Positions 42,425 to 50,493 of a DNA stretch of 64,000 bases are shown here, piece after piece. This stretch comes from Stappia sp. (GTDB lineage Bacteria > Pseudomonadota > Alphaproteobacteria > Rhizobiales > Stappiaceae). The stretch spans positions 4,547,001-4,611,000 of the forward strand of contig NZ_CP157793.1 of assembly GCF_040110915.1 (NCBI RefSeq). Direction: 5' to 3'. The notes under the pieces are model-generated. The model was not told the origin of the DNA. It saw only the letters and a program-made list of their open reading frames with translations, and searched no databases. The position numbers and the translations under genes were made by a program. Within the stretch, counting starts at the first letter, position 1. Every line of letters starts with the position of its first letter.

Positions 42425-43066
42425 TCAGGGGGCGCTTTCGGTCGGTACCTGCAAGGAGAGCCCGACGAGGCGCCCGGCGGCCGCGAGGCCGAGGTCGCGC
42501 ACCGGGGCGCCGGCCGGCTCTCGCGCGCTCGGTGCAGGCGACAGCGCTCCCTCCAGCCACAGTCCGTCGATCAGGGCGTTCACGCTGATCGCGAGGCGGC
42601 GGATATCGGCCTCGGGGCACGGTCGGCCCGCCTCCGCCAGGGCGGCGGCGATCAGCGGGGCGAGCCGGCCGGTGGTGCGGGAATAGGCGTCGTCACGGAT
42701 CGTGGCCATCTCGGGATCGCGATGGGCGAGCGGCAGGAAATGCGCCCAGACGAGCACCGTCTCCGGCGCGACGATCGGCGCGCGCAGGTTGGCGTCGACG
42801 AAGGCGGCGAGCCGCTCGCCCGCCGTCAGGTCGCGGCGCGCGAGCGCATTGTCGGCGGTCTCCAGAAGACCGTCGAGAAAGTGTCGGTAGGCGGCGCGCA
42901 GCAGCCCGTCCTTGCCGCCGAAATAGAAACGGATCAGACCGTTGGTGACGCCCGCGCGCTCGGCGATGCCGCGCACCGTGAGACCGGCGATCCCCTCGTC
43001 CGCGATCGCTTCCAGCGTCGCGGCGATCAGCTCCGTCTCCCGCGTGTTGCCGCTGCGGTGGGTCAT
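42425..43066 (-). CDS. TetR family transcriptional regulator
   Basis: 213 residues from the ATG at 43066. The N-terminal helix-turn-helix is clear: ETELIAATLEAIADEGIAGL, then TVRGIAERAGVTNGLIRFYFGGKDGLLRAAY (about 10-60). The C-terminal ligand domain resembles the BetI-like branch (VLVWAHFLPLAHRDPEMATI, LAISVNALIDGLWLEGAL). A GTG at 43117 would add 17 residues encoded by a 12-bp tandem repeat (RPDARPDARPAD), which I think unlikely to be natural. It follows the DDAH-like gene in the same direction and probably regulates it, though the twin palindromes upstream of that gene need not be its site. Confidence 0.88.
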   Translation of the reverse strand: MTHRSGNTRETELIAATLEAIADEGIAGLTVRGIAERAGVTNGLIRFYFGGKDGLLRAAYRHFLDGLLETADNALARRDLTAGERLAAFVDANLRAPIVAPETVLVWAHFLPLAHRDPEMATIRDDAYSRTTGRLAPLIAAALAEAGRPCPEADIRRLAISVNALIDGLWLEGALSPAPSAREPAGAPVRDLGLAAAGRLVGLSLQVPTESAP

Positions 43067-43074
43067 GTCGGCCG

Positions 43075-43119
43075 GCCGCGCATCAGGCCGCGCATCAGGC
43101 CGCCCATCAGGCCGCACGG
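43075..43119. repeat. 12-bp tandem repeat at the DDAH-like / TetR junction
   Basis: Units GCCGCGCATCAG (43075-43086, 43087-43098), GCCGCCCATCAG (43099-43110) and a partial fourth. The array covers the stop codon of the upstream gene and the region of alternative starts of the TetR gene; the unit length keeps the reading frame. Confidence 0.8.
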
Positions 43120-44057
43120 TGAAGGGGATTGGTCAGGCAGGTCGGCCCGCCCTCGCAGCCCATGCACAGCGCGTCGCCGGCGAAGGTGGTCACCCGAACG
43201 CCGGCCGTCTCCATCGCCCGGCGCGTTTCGGGAAAGCCGTCGATCATCACGCAGTCCTTCGGCGCAAGCGGCATCACGTTGAGACTGAGACCGAGCGAGG
43301 CGTGGAACTCGTCCTCCGGCGCCTCGACGACCGCGATGCCGCGAGCGCGCATCAGCTGCCACAGGGCGGCCGGAATGAGCCTGGGGTACACCAGGTAGAG
43401 ATCGTCGGCGAGCGGCGAGATCACCGACATCAGGTGCAGGCAGGCGGCTTCGCCCGACCACACCGGAAGATCGAAGTCCAGGACCTCGATTCCCTGCGGC
43501 GCAAGCAGGTCCGCGAGCCGGCGCACGCCGGCGCGGTTGGAGCGAAAGCCCATGCCGACCACGAGCGTTTGCGCATCGAGCCAGATCGTGTCGCCGCCCT
43601 CGATCAGGGCATCGCCGGACAGCGCGCCGAGGACGGGGATCCCGGCGGCCGCATAGGCCCGCCCGTGCGCCTCCGGTTCCGCCTTGCGCAGCGCCTTGCC
43701 CATGTTGAGCAGCACCGCGCCGGCCCGGGTCACCAGCGAGGCGTCGCGGGTGAACATGGCGTCCGCCAGACCGTCGCCGGCATCCTCCATCCACACGATC
43801 TCCGCGCCATGGGCGGCGACCATCTCGGTGAAGGCGGCATGCTGGTCGATCGCGCGCTCCGCCTCGAAATGCGGGCTGTAGTTCCACGCTGCGGGATCGG
43901 CGCGGCGTAGGCTGTCGCCCGGCCGGCGCATCAGCACGCGGGTCATGGGCCCCGCCATGGAGTGGCAGCCGTAGAGCGCGCGCTCAGCATCTCCCCATTC
44001 ACCTCCCCATGCACCCCGATCCGACACCGTGCCTGTCGTTGCTCGCGAACCCGACAT
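43107..44057 (-). CDS. dimethylarginine dimethylaminohydrolase / arginine deiminase-like protein
   Basis: 316 residues from the ATG at 44057, preceded by AAGGAGGAGAAGG. It is a guanidine-modifying enzyme fold with five beta-beta-alpha-beta units. Expected motifs are present: FTRD (102-105), EGGD (153-156), catalytic His208 (ACLHLMSVISPL) and catalytic Cys307 (GGPTCLTNPLHR). Such enzymes hydrolyse arginine, methylated arginines or other guanidino compounds through a covalent Cys adduct. The substrate cannot be told apart here. It is divergent from an AsnB-like synthetase and a nitrilase across a double-palindrome operator, which suggests a shared pathway. Confidence 0.85.
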   Translation of the reverse strand: MSGSRATTGTVSDRGAWGGEWGDAERALYGCHSMAGPMTRVLMRRPGDSLRRADPAAWNYSPHFEAERAIDQHAAFTEMVAAHGAEIVWMEDAGDGLADAMFTRDASLVTRAGAVLLNMGKALRKAEPEAHGRAYAAAGIPVLGALSGDALIEGGDTIWLDAQTLVVGMGFRSNRAGVRRLADLLAPQGIEVLDFDLPVWSGEAACLHLMSVISPLADDLYLVYPRLIPAALWQLMRARGIAVVEAPEDEFHASLGLSLNVMPLAPKDCVMIDGFPETRRAMETAGVRVTTFAGDALCMGCEGGPTCLTNPLHRAA

Positions 44058-44098
44058 CGCCTTCTCCTCCTTCGCCCGGTTGCTGTCGTCCCGGAGGA

Positions 44099-44131
44099 TT
44101 ATGCAACTGCATAAATTATGCAAGTGCATAA
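44099..44131. promoter_or_regulatory. two tandem perfect palindromes TTATGCA-N2-TGCATAA
   Basis: Copy 1 (44099-44114) has AC in its centre, copy 2 (44116-44131) AG. Arms are identical and perfect, and centres are 17 bases apart, nearly two helical turns. They lie between the DDAH-like gene (42 bases from its ATG) and the AsnB-like gene (107 bases from its ATG). This looks like an operator for a dimeric repressor binding as two dimers. It is AT-rich in otherwise GC-rich DNA and probably includes a promoter for one or both sides. Confidence 0.75.
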
Positions 44132-44237
44132 CCACTTGAATCGCGCGGCGGCGGTCTCCCCGGGCGGCGGCGTGACCCGCAAGGGTTCCGCAGCGTCGGC
44201 CCATGCGCTACCCATGGGGCAGGCGAGGAGGGTCGAT

Positions 44238-45767
44238 ATGTGTGGCTTTGTCTGTTTGTGGCGCGTCGGCAGCGAGGACCTCGCGGACCGGATGATCCGC
44301 AGGATCGCGCATCGCGGTCCCGACGACGTGGCCGTGGCGCGGCTGCCCGGCGCGCCAGTGGTGATGGCGCATTGTCGGCTGTCCATCATCGGCACGCAGG
44401 ACGGTGCCCAGCCGATCCACCAGACCGACGACCTTCTCGTCGCCAACGGCGAGATCTACAATCACGAGGATCTGCGGGCGATCCTGGGCGAAAGCGCCTT
44501 CGAGACGGCGAGCGACAGCGAGACGATCCTGCATCTCTTCCGCTCCGGCGAAAGCCGCTGGATTTCGAAGCTCGACGGCATGTTCGCCTTCGTGCTGGCC
44601 ACTCGAGACCGCATCGTCGCCGCGCGCGATCCGCTCGGCATCAAGCCGCTCTATGTGGCGCGCATCGGCGAGGGCTATGCCTTCGCCTCCGAGCTCAAGG
44701 CCTTCGACGGCATCCCGGTCGCTTCGGTGGAGGCGATCCCGCCCGGCAGCCTCTACGACACCCGCGACGGCTGGCGGCAATGGTATCGCACCCCGCATGG
44801 CGCGGCGGAGGCCGAAGCCGATCTCGATGTCGGGCGCACCGCGCACGAGCTGCGTCTGGTGCTGGAGGAAGCGGTCGCGAAATGGATGGTGGCCGACGTC
44901 GAGGTGGGCTCGTTCCTGTCGGGCGGGCTCGACAGTTCCATCATCGCGGCCATCGCCCAGAAAGTGCGGGCCGAGACCGGGCGCGGCCCCTTGCGGACCT
45001 TCGCGGTGGGGCTTGAGGGCTCGCCCGATCTGCTCGCCGCGCGCGCCGTCGCCGAGCACATCGGCTCGACCCACGCGGAGCGGGTCTTCACGCCGCGGGA
45101 CGTGGCGGAGAACCTGGCGCATGTGATCTATCACCTGGAATCGGCCGACGTGGATCTGGTGCGCAGCGCGATCCCCACGCTCTTCGCCGCGCGGCTGGCG
45201 CGGGCCGACGTCAAGGCCGTGCTCACCGGCGAGGGCGCTGACGAGCTGTTTGCCGGCTATGCCTATCACCACGCCTATGTCGACGATCCGCGCGCGCTCG
45301 CCGACGAGCTCACCCGGGCGCTGGGCACGATGCACAACATCAATCTCCAGCGCGTCGACCGCATCACCATGGCGGAGAGCCTGGAGGCGCGCACGCCCTT
45401 CCTCGACCGCGACCTGATCGACTTCGCCCAGTCGATCCCGGCGACGCTGAAGCTGTGCCGCACCGATCCCGACAGCGTGGAATCGACCGGCGAGACGACG
45501 GAGAAATGGATCCTGCGCAAGGCCTGCGCCGATCTGCTTCCGCAAGATCTCGTCTGGCGCAAGAAGGCGCAGTTCGACGAAGGGTCGGGCACGGTGGAGG
45601 CGCTGCAGGGCGCGCTGCGCAGCCTGCTCGGGCGCGGCGGCGGCGCACCGGTCGACCGCGCGGACGAAGGCGCGCTCTACGAGCGCATTCTCCGCGACCG
45701 GTTCGAGGACGCCGGGCGCATTCTGAACAACGCGGGCAGCTGGACCGATGCGCGCGTCGCGGTGTGA
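44238..45767 (+). CDS. asnB: glutamine-dependent asparagine synthetase-like protein
   Basis: 509 residues starting MCGFVCLWRV; processing exposes Cys2, the class II glutaminase nucleophile, and GGAGGG precedes the ATG. Domain 1 (1 to about 190) is the Ntn-type glutaminase: RIAHRGPDD, LSIIGTQDGAQPI, ANGEIYNHEDLR, AARDPLGIKPLY. Domain 2 is the ATP pyrophosphatase: SFLSGGLDSSII, TGEGADELFAGY, ARTPFLDRDLID, EKWILRKAC...RKKAQFDEG. It forms an amide from a carboxylate, usually aspartate to asparagine, but homologues make other amides. The nitrilase gene follows 54 bases downstream. Given that company it may serve a special metabolite rather than asparagine supply; that is inference. Confidence 0.88.
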   Translation: MCGFVCLWRVGSEDLADRMIRRIAHRGPDDVAVARLPGAPVVMAHCRLSIIGTQDGAQPIHQTDDLLVANGEIYNHEDLRAILGESAFETASDSETILHLFRSGESRWISKLDGMFAFVLATRDRIVAARDPLGIKPLYVARIGEGYAFASELKAFDGIPVASVEAIPPGSLYDTRDGWRQWYRTPHGAAEAEADLDVGRTAHELRLVLEEAVAKWMVADVEVGSFLSGGLDSSIIAAIAQKVRAETGRGPLRTFAVGLEGSPDLLAARAVAEHIGSTHAERVFTPRDVAENLAHVIYHLESADVDLVRSAIPTLFAARLARADVKAVLTGEGADELFAGYAYHHAYVDDPRALADELTRALGTMHNINLQRVDRITMAESLEARTPFLDRDLIDFAQSIPATLKLCRTDPDSVESTGETTEKWILRKACADLLPQDLVWRKKAQFDEGSGTVEALQGALRSLLGRGGGAPVDRADEGALYERILRDRFEDAGRILNNAGSWTDARVAV

Positions 45768-45821
45768 TCGCCTCCGCGCGATGCCGCCTGAGGATCGTCA
45801 CACCTTCGGGGAGGATCTCCC

Positions 45822-46697
45822 ATGTCGCGTTTCCTGACCGTCGCGGCCGCCCAGTTCGCCTCCGAGACCGGAGACATCGCGGCCAATCTCGACAAGCACC
45901 GCGAATACATCGCCCACGCGCGGGCCGCGGGCGTCGACGTGCTGGTCTTTCCCGAGCTGTCGCTGGTCGGCCACTATGGCGCGGAGGATCTGCTCGATGT
46001 GGTCATGACGCGCGAGGATGAGCGGCTGCTCGCCCTGAGCCGCGAGGCGGGCGACATGGAGATCGTCGTCGGCTTCATCGAGGAAGCGCGCGGGGCGCAG
46101 TTCTACAACACGGCCGCGGTGCTGAAGCGCGGGCGGCTGCGCTACCTGCACCGCAAGATCAACATCCCCTCCTACGGCCGGCTGATCGAAACCAAATACT
46201 ACGCCCATGGCCGCTTCGTGGACACGCACAGCCTGAGCGACGACTGGGTCATGGGCCTGCTGATCTGCGCCGATCTCTACAATCCCGCGCTTGCCCATCT
46301 CGCCTTCCTGCATGGCGCGACGTTTCTCGTGTCGCCGATTTCCAGCGGCCGGGAGGCGGTGGGCGACGAGTTCGACAATCCCCGCTCCTGGGCCACCACG
46401 ATCCAGTTCTATGCCATGATGTACGGCGCTCCGGTCATCATGACGAATCGCGTCGGGCGGGAGGGCGCGTTGAATTTCTGGGGCGGGTCGCGCATTCTGG
46501 ACGCACATGGACGCGTGCTCGCCCAGGCCGGCGGCGAGGAGGAACTGATCACCGCGCGGCTCGACTATGCCGACACGCGCAAGGCGCGGGCGATGCTGCC
46601 GACCGTGCGCGACAGCAACATCGCCCTGGTGCAGCGCGAGACCAACCGACTGATCGAACGCCTGGGCGTCCCCGACGTGGTCCGCGACGACGGTTGA
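45822..46697 (+). CDS. carbon-nitrogen hydrolase (nitrilase superfamily)
   Basis: 291 residues with the nitrilase triad E45 (LVFPELSLVG), K112 (YLHRKINIPSYG) and C149 (GLLICADLYNPA). Additional family blocks are VVGFIEEARGAQFYNTAAVL and APVIMTNRVGREGALNFWGGS. It hydrolyses a non-peptide C-N bond, probably an amide; it most resembles the amidase or NAD-synthetase glutaminase-like branches rather than true nitrilases. GGAGG precedes the ATG. It is in the same direction as the AsnB-like gene and likely co-transcribed. An amide-forming and an amide-splitting enzyme side by side imply a transient amide intermediate or a two-substrate pathway. Confidence 0.85.
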   Translation: MSRFLTVAAAQFASETGDIAANLDKHREYIAHARAAGVDVLVFPELSLVGHYGAEDLLDVVMTREDERLLALSREAGDMEIVVGFIEEARGAQFYNTAAVLKRGRLRYLHRKINIPSYGRLIETKYYAHGRFVDTHSLSDDWVMGLLICADLYNPALAHLAFLHGATFLVSPISSGREAVGDEFDNPRSWATTIQFYAMMYGAPVIMTNRVGREGALNFWGGSRILDAHGRVLAQAGGEEELITARLDYADTRKARAMLPTVRDSNIALVQRETNRLIERLGVPDVVRDDG

Positions 46698-46755
46698 GCG
46701 ACGCATGAGACGCGAAAGGCCGCTACAGCGCGCGCTGGCGCCTCGGGCCCAAGAA

Positions 46756-46792
46756 CCGCAGCGATGGGGGCCGCAGCGATGGGGCCGCAGCG
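46756..46792. repeat. 14-bp repeat CCGCAGCGATGGGG
   Basis: Two exact copies (46756-46769 and 46771-46784) plus the first eight bases of a third (46785-46792), in the 227-base spacer after the nitrilase gene. No gene or clear signal is otherwise seen in the spacer. Confidence 0.7.
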
Positions 46793-46924
46793 CCATCGGC
46801 ATCGCGCCGTGGCCTGGAAAGGCGCATCGCCATGGCCCCTGGAGACGCGTGCAGGGGACGGGGGCGGCGCAAGCGGCCGGGAACGGGCGCGCAACACGCA
46901 TATCGCAGGGAGCGGGAGCGCAGG

Positions 46925-47194
46925 ATGGACGGCGAACCGAAAACCGACGAGGGCCATGTTCAGGGCAAGATCGTGGAAATCGACCACGAGCGTGGGTGCG
47001 GCCGGATCCTGGCAACCGATCATCGGCTGATCTCCTTCCACCGCACGGCCGTCGTCGACGGAGCGTTCGAGGACCTCAAGACGAAGGACAGCGTGGCGCT
47101 GGTCGTCCCCGTCGGCGAACGCGGGACGAACCCGCGCGCGACACGCGTGCGGGCCGTCGGGACGCTGGACTACGATCCCAAGATCAGGGTGTGA
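46925..47194 (+). CDS. cold-shock-domain-like protein, 89 aa
   Basis: Starts MDGEPKTDEGHVQGKIVEID. The segment 15-80 looks like a diverged OB-fold cold-shock domain: GKIVEIDHERGCGRILATD (RNP1 region), LISFHRTAVVDGAFEDLKTKD (RNP2 region with FHRT in place of FVHF) and SVALVVPVGERGTNPRATRVR. It probably binds single-stranded nucleic acid. An upstream ATG at 46832 would add an arginine-rich, unlikely 31 residues. It appears monocistronic. Aromatic residues of the standard RNA surface are largely missing, so the ligand may differ. Confidence 0.7.
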   Translation: MDGEPKTDEGHVQGKIVEIDHERGCGRILATDHRLISFHRTAVVDGAFEDLKTKDSVALVVPVGERGTNPRATRVRAVGTLDYDPKIRV

Positions 47195-47564
47195 GACCAG
47201 CGACGCCCGCGCCGCCTGCCGCACTGCGTGCGGGCCGTCATGCGGGCTAATACGTATTCCTACGGTAACGTGAACCTAACCATGACGGGAACTCCGACAG
47301 GTTGGGTCGATTTCTTGGTGGTTGCGGTGCCTTTCCTTGCCGACTATTGTCTGCCCGCAAATTGTGGACCTGTACCGCATGCGCCGTGGCGACAGCGCGC
47401 CGACAGGAGCGCGCCGCCAGCACCGCCCGGCGGTTCACGGACCACCACCGGTGAGCGGTTCACGGACCAACACCGGTCGGCGGTCCACGGAAATGGGTTG
47501 AGTTCCCGGCCGGGACGAACCGCCGAGCTTTCACACCAGTCTCAAGACGACGAGCAAGAACAAG
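47195..47564. other. intergenic region upstream of the XRE regulator
   Basis: 370 bases without a credible gene. The first half is less GC-rich than its surroundings. TTGCCG (47337-47342) and AATTGT (47360-47365), 17 apart, form a possible promoter towards the regulator. A 25-bp tandem repeat fills 47430-47491, in the presumed leader. Confidence 0.45.
47430..47491. repeat. 25-bp tandem repeat in the leader of the XRE gene
   Basis: Units begin at 47430, 47455 and 47480 and share GCGGTTCACGGACCA...CACCGGT; the third is partial (GCGGTCCACGGA). It lies 74 bases before the start codon, downstream of the likely promoter, so it would be transcribed. Confidence 0.75.
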
Positions 47565-48005
47565 ATGTCGGACGTGTCCCAAACCACAAGCCAGCCGCAT
47601 GCGGTCGATATTCTGGTCGGAAACAACCTGCGGCGCGTGCGCCTTTTGCGGGGGATTTCGCAAACGGCGCTTGCGAAGGGGATCGGCATCACCTTTCAGC
47701 AGGTCCAGAAATACGAGAAGGGGGCCAACCGGGTGTCCGCCAGCAAGCTTTGGGAAATCTCCCGCTTCCTGGAAACCGACATTCAGGAGTTTTTCGTCGG
47801 CGTCGACACCAGCGGCGACCGGGCGGCAGCCCCGCCGGACGACGAGGAACTGCTGCACTTCAGCCGCATCGACCTGGAGATTATCCAGATGCTGCGCGAT
47901 TGCGACGAGGGTGTGAAGTCGGCCATCCGCGATCTCCTGCGCGATGTGCCGCGCAAGACGCGCGCGAACAAGCCGGCGCCGACGGCCCGCGCCGCCTCGG
48001 CCTGA
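47565..48005 (+). CDS. XRE family transcriptional regulator
   Basis: 146 residues. The helix-turn-helix occupies about 14-72: GNNLRRVRLLRGISQTALAKG, then ITFQQVQKYEKGANRVSASKLWEIS. This form, with FQQVQKYEKG in the recognition region, is common in alphaproteobacteria. The C-terminal half (LHFSRIDLEIIQMLRDCDEGVKSAIRDLL) is a helical pair probably for dimerisation, and the tail is basic. Targets unknown; the 25-bp repeats in its own leader could be sites for autoregulation, which is speculative. Confidence 0.9.
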   Translation: MSDVSQTTSQPHAVDILVGNNLRRVRLLRGISQTALAKGIGITFQQVQKYEKGANRVSASKLWEISRFLETDIQEFFVGVDTSGDRAAAPPDDEELLHFSRIDLEIIQMLRDCDEGVKSAIRDLLRDVPRKTRANKPAPTARAASA

Positions 48006-48226
48006 TTCCCTGCGCCTGTCGTTTCCCGCGTCCCGGTTTCCCCCAACCGGTCCCTCCGGCGGTCGATCCCTTCGAGTGGCACGCGCGAAGTGTTTTGCGT
48101 CGCTGATTTGCTTTACAGACGCCGATGCACCGGATGGGCGTCCTGTACACGTGTTGAGCCGCCAAGGTCAGTTGGGCGCGGACGCGGGCGCGATGCTCGG
48201 CTGGGAGGTAGGACGAGACCGCGCGT

Positions 48227-48409
48227 CTACATTTTGCCGTCGGTACGGCTGATCTCGTCGATTGCCTCGTCCATGTGGAGGGCGGCGCGGTGGAGCCCAA
48301 GCCGACGGGCTTCCTCGCGTGCCCACTGCAGGAAATGGGTCAGCGCTTCGAGATCCTGCAGATCCGGGGCAGGCTCTGTAGTGTCTTGTATGAGAGAAAC
48401 TCTGTTCAT
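48227..48409 (-). CDS. small helical protein downstream of the P450 gene, 60 aa
   Basis: MNRVSLIQDTTEPAPDLQDL... with an acidic N-terminus and an amphipathic C-terminal helix (ALTHFLQWAREEARRLGLHR). AGGGGA is eight bases before the ATG at 48409; an ATG at 48433 would give 68 residues but lacks a ribosome site. It follows the P450 gene by 58 bases in the same direction, so it looks like the third gene of an AHL synthase / P450 / small protein unit. No family recognised. A composition and ribosome site typical of real genes support it. Confidence 0.55.
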   Translation of the reverse strand: MNRVSLIQDTTEPAPDLQDLEALTHFLQWAREEARRLGLHRAALHMDEAIDEISRTDGKM

Positions 48410-48467
48410 TGCAGGAGTCCCCTGTTGCGTCATAAGGGCGGGCGGGTGCGCGGGCGTTGATGGCCGG

Positions 48468-49754
48468 TCAGGCGGCGCAGATGCCGTTGGCGGTCGCCGA
48501 GTCCCTTGGCCGAGCGCGCATGCGGATACGTGGGGGCATAAGCATCACCATCGGATTGGGCCGAAGGTTTTGGCCCGGCAACACGCTCAACTCGAAGCTT
48601 GCCGCCATTTCAAGGGCGATCAGCTGCAGTTCGAGCAAGGCGAGCCCCATTCCGACGCAGGCACGTGGACCGGCGCCGAACGGGCAGTAGGCGGGCGTAT
48701 TGTAGCCGCGATCAAGGCGGAATTCGTCGGGCGCATCCCAGTGGCGAGCACTGCGATGGAACAGCCACGGCGAAATCAAGATCGACGTGCCCGGCTTGAG
48801 TTTCCGGCCGCCGATTTCGATCGGTTGTTGAACCTCACGGCTGAACCACCAGCTCGATGGATAGAGCCGCAAGATCTCCCGCGCGGCCGCGAGGCTCTTC
48901 ACCGCCGTGGCAAGCTGGGCGATATCGAGCTCGCCCGTCGAAGATGTGATCGCGCGCGCCTCGGCCGCGAGCGCGCGTGCCAGACCCGGTTGCGTCGCGA
49001 GCGCGTGCAGCATCCAGGCAACCGCTGCTCCTGTTGTGTGGTGACCAGCCAGAAGCAGCGTAAGTACTTCGTTCGCGGTGGCGGTATCGTCGAGATCGAG
49101 GGCGGCGAGCGCTTGCATAGCGCTGGTCTCGCCCGTCGAACCACGCACGCGTGCCACGATGAGCTGCATCGCTTCACGCGCTGCGCGCCGGCGTCGGCGC
49201 TGGGCCCAAGCCGTCCATGGCATGGCGGGAAGGGTACGGAAGATCTCGTCGGCTACGTCGTCCTCGATGAGGCGTACGGCCTGCACGAGGCTTTGCTCGT
49301 CGCCTGAACTCAGCACGCGATGCCCGAAGACGGCGATCGAGACTAGTCGCAGGGCGAGAGCCGCTCCGAATAAATCCGCATCGAAGTCTGTGTCCCGTGC
49401 GACCATCGCTGCCGAGCGGCGGATTTCGGCGAGAAAGGTCGGGGCCATGCGCTCCGCTCCGCTGCGGGAGAGAAACGGGTGCAGCACCTTACGTCGCCGA
49501 CGATGTTCGGCGCCGTTGAGGATCACGACGCTGTCGCCGATCACGCTGCGCAACGTCCGGATCAACCGGCCCTTGTTGACCTCCTGTTCCGGTGTCTTGA
49601 GGATCCGCTTGACGAACGCAGGGTCGGTGAGTAACAACACCGGCCTCGGCCCCAGCGCGAGCGGCACGAGCGGCTCGTCGCATGTCTCGAACTGCGCCAG
49701 GAAGTCGAGCGGATTACGCCGGAATGGCGTGACGTCCGAGAACATGTGCTTCAT
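48468..49754 (-). CDS. cytochrome P450 linked to AHL synthase
   Basis: 428 residues from the ATG at 49754 (GGAG eight bases upstream). The haem loop is PFGAGPRACVGMG with ligand Cys366; the K-helix ExxR is E293-R296. The I-helix reads LLLAGHHTTGAAV: the acid of the usual AG-x-(E/D)-T pair is H239, so proton delivery may differ. Redox partners are not nearby. The gene overlaps the AHL synthase by 41 bases, so the two are expressed together. It may oxidise the signal or a signal-controlled metabolite; unknown. Base composition is lower in GC than the flanking operons. Confidence 0.9.
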   Translation of the reverse strand: MKHMFSDVTPFRRNPLDFLAQFETCDEPLVPLALGPRPVLLLTDPAFVKRILKTPEQEVNKGRLIRTLRSVIGDSVVILNGAEHRRRRKVLHPFLSRSGAERMAPTFLAEIRRSAAMVARDTDFDADLFGAALALRLVSIAVFGHRVLSSGDEQSLVQAVRLIEDDVADEIFRTLPAMPWTAWAQRRRRRAAREAMQLIVARVRGSTGETSAMQALAALDLDDTATANEVLTLLLAGHHTTGAAVAWMLHALATQPGLARALAAEARAITSSTGELDIAQLATAVKSLAAAREILRLYPSSWWFSREVQQPIEIGGRKLKPGTSILISPWLFHRSARHWDAPDEFRLDRGYNTPAYCPFGAGPRACVGMGLALLELQLIALEMAASFELSVLPGQNLRPNPMVMLMPPRIRMRARPRDSATANGICAA

Positions 49755-50382
49755 CGATGATCTCCACAGTCTGGGCCAGATCGAGCAATCTCTGGAACCG
49801 GACGCCGCTCTGGTCGGCAAGCGGGATTTCGCCGGCGAGCAGCTCCCGCGGTTGGCCGGCGGCGTCGCGTCCGGTCGGGCGGGGCGGTCCGTAGCGCCGG
49901 GTGCGGATGCCCAATTTGCTCAGGAAGCGTTCGTAGGTAACGTCCGCGATGGCAACGAGCGAGCGGGCGTTGCGGGATTGCGCGAAGCGAATCATCGTTG
50001 CGTAGTTGACCCGAGCCGCCTCCAGCCGCGCGCGCGGATCGTCCAACGGCAAAATCCCAAAGCGACTGATTTCCCAAACGTCGGACTGGCGTGGATAGCT
50101 CCGCGTGACGGCGAGCTCCGGGAAGACCTCTGAGGCGAGGTAGGGGCGATCGGCGCGCAACGCGCGAAACCCGCCGACCAAGGTTCCGTTGCGATGCAAC
50201 GCGACATGTAGGGTGTCCGGGCGGTCGAACTCGTCACGCTCCAGTCCGTCCTCGGATCTCAAATCCCAGCAGAGCAGGTCGACGAACAACGTTTTCCGGA
50301 AACGGAACAGGTGATGCACCAGTTCCTGGTTGTCGTTTTCCTGCGTGATCTGAGCGGTGTAATGTGCAGCGGGTGCATTCAT
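49714..50382 (-). CDS. acyl-homoserine-lactone synthase (LuxI family)
   Basis: 222 residues from the ATG at 50382. It makes N-acyl-homoserine lactones from S-adenosylmethionine and acyl-ACP (or acyl-CoA). The invariant residues are all present in order: R29, F33, W39 (RKTLFVDLLCW), D50 and D53 (ERDEFDRPD), R73 (GGFRAL), E104 and R107 (DVWEISRFGI). The acyl chain cannot be predicted. No strong ribosome site precedes the ATG. It is divergent from the LuxR gene with 111 bases between them and overlaps the P450. A recognisable 20-bp lux box was not found. Confidence 0.93.
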   Translation of the reverse strand: MNAPAAHYTAQITQENDNQELVHHLFRFRKTLFVDLLCWDLRSEDGLERDEFDRPDTLHVALHRNGTLVGGFRALRADRPYLASEVFPELAVTRSYPRQSDVWEISRFGILPLDDPRARLEAARVNYATMIRFAQSRNARSLVAIADVTYERFLSKLGIRTRRYGPPRPTGRDAAGQPRELLAGEIPLADQSGVRFQRLLDLAQTVEIIDEAHVLGRHAIPA

Positions 50383-50493
50383 CGAATATGCCGTGCCTCT
50401 CACTTTCCGTAACGGCACCAGTTAAAATGCCGATATGGTGAATTTTGACATGCACGACAAAACTGAGGGCCACGGATTCCCGGGGGGTAATGC

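Noticed and set aside
50412..50440. Possible lux box (CACCA...TGGTG) between the AHL synthase and LuxR genes
   Set aside because: The arms are 15 bases apart and short; known lux boxes are about 20 bp with longer arms. Kept only as a remark.
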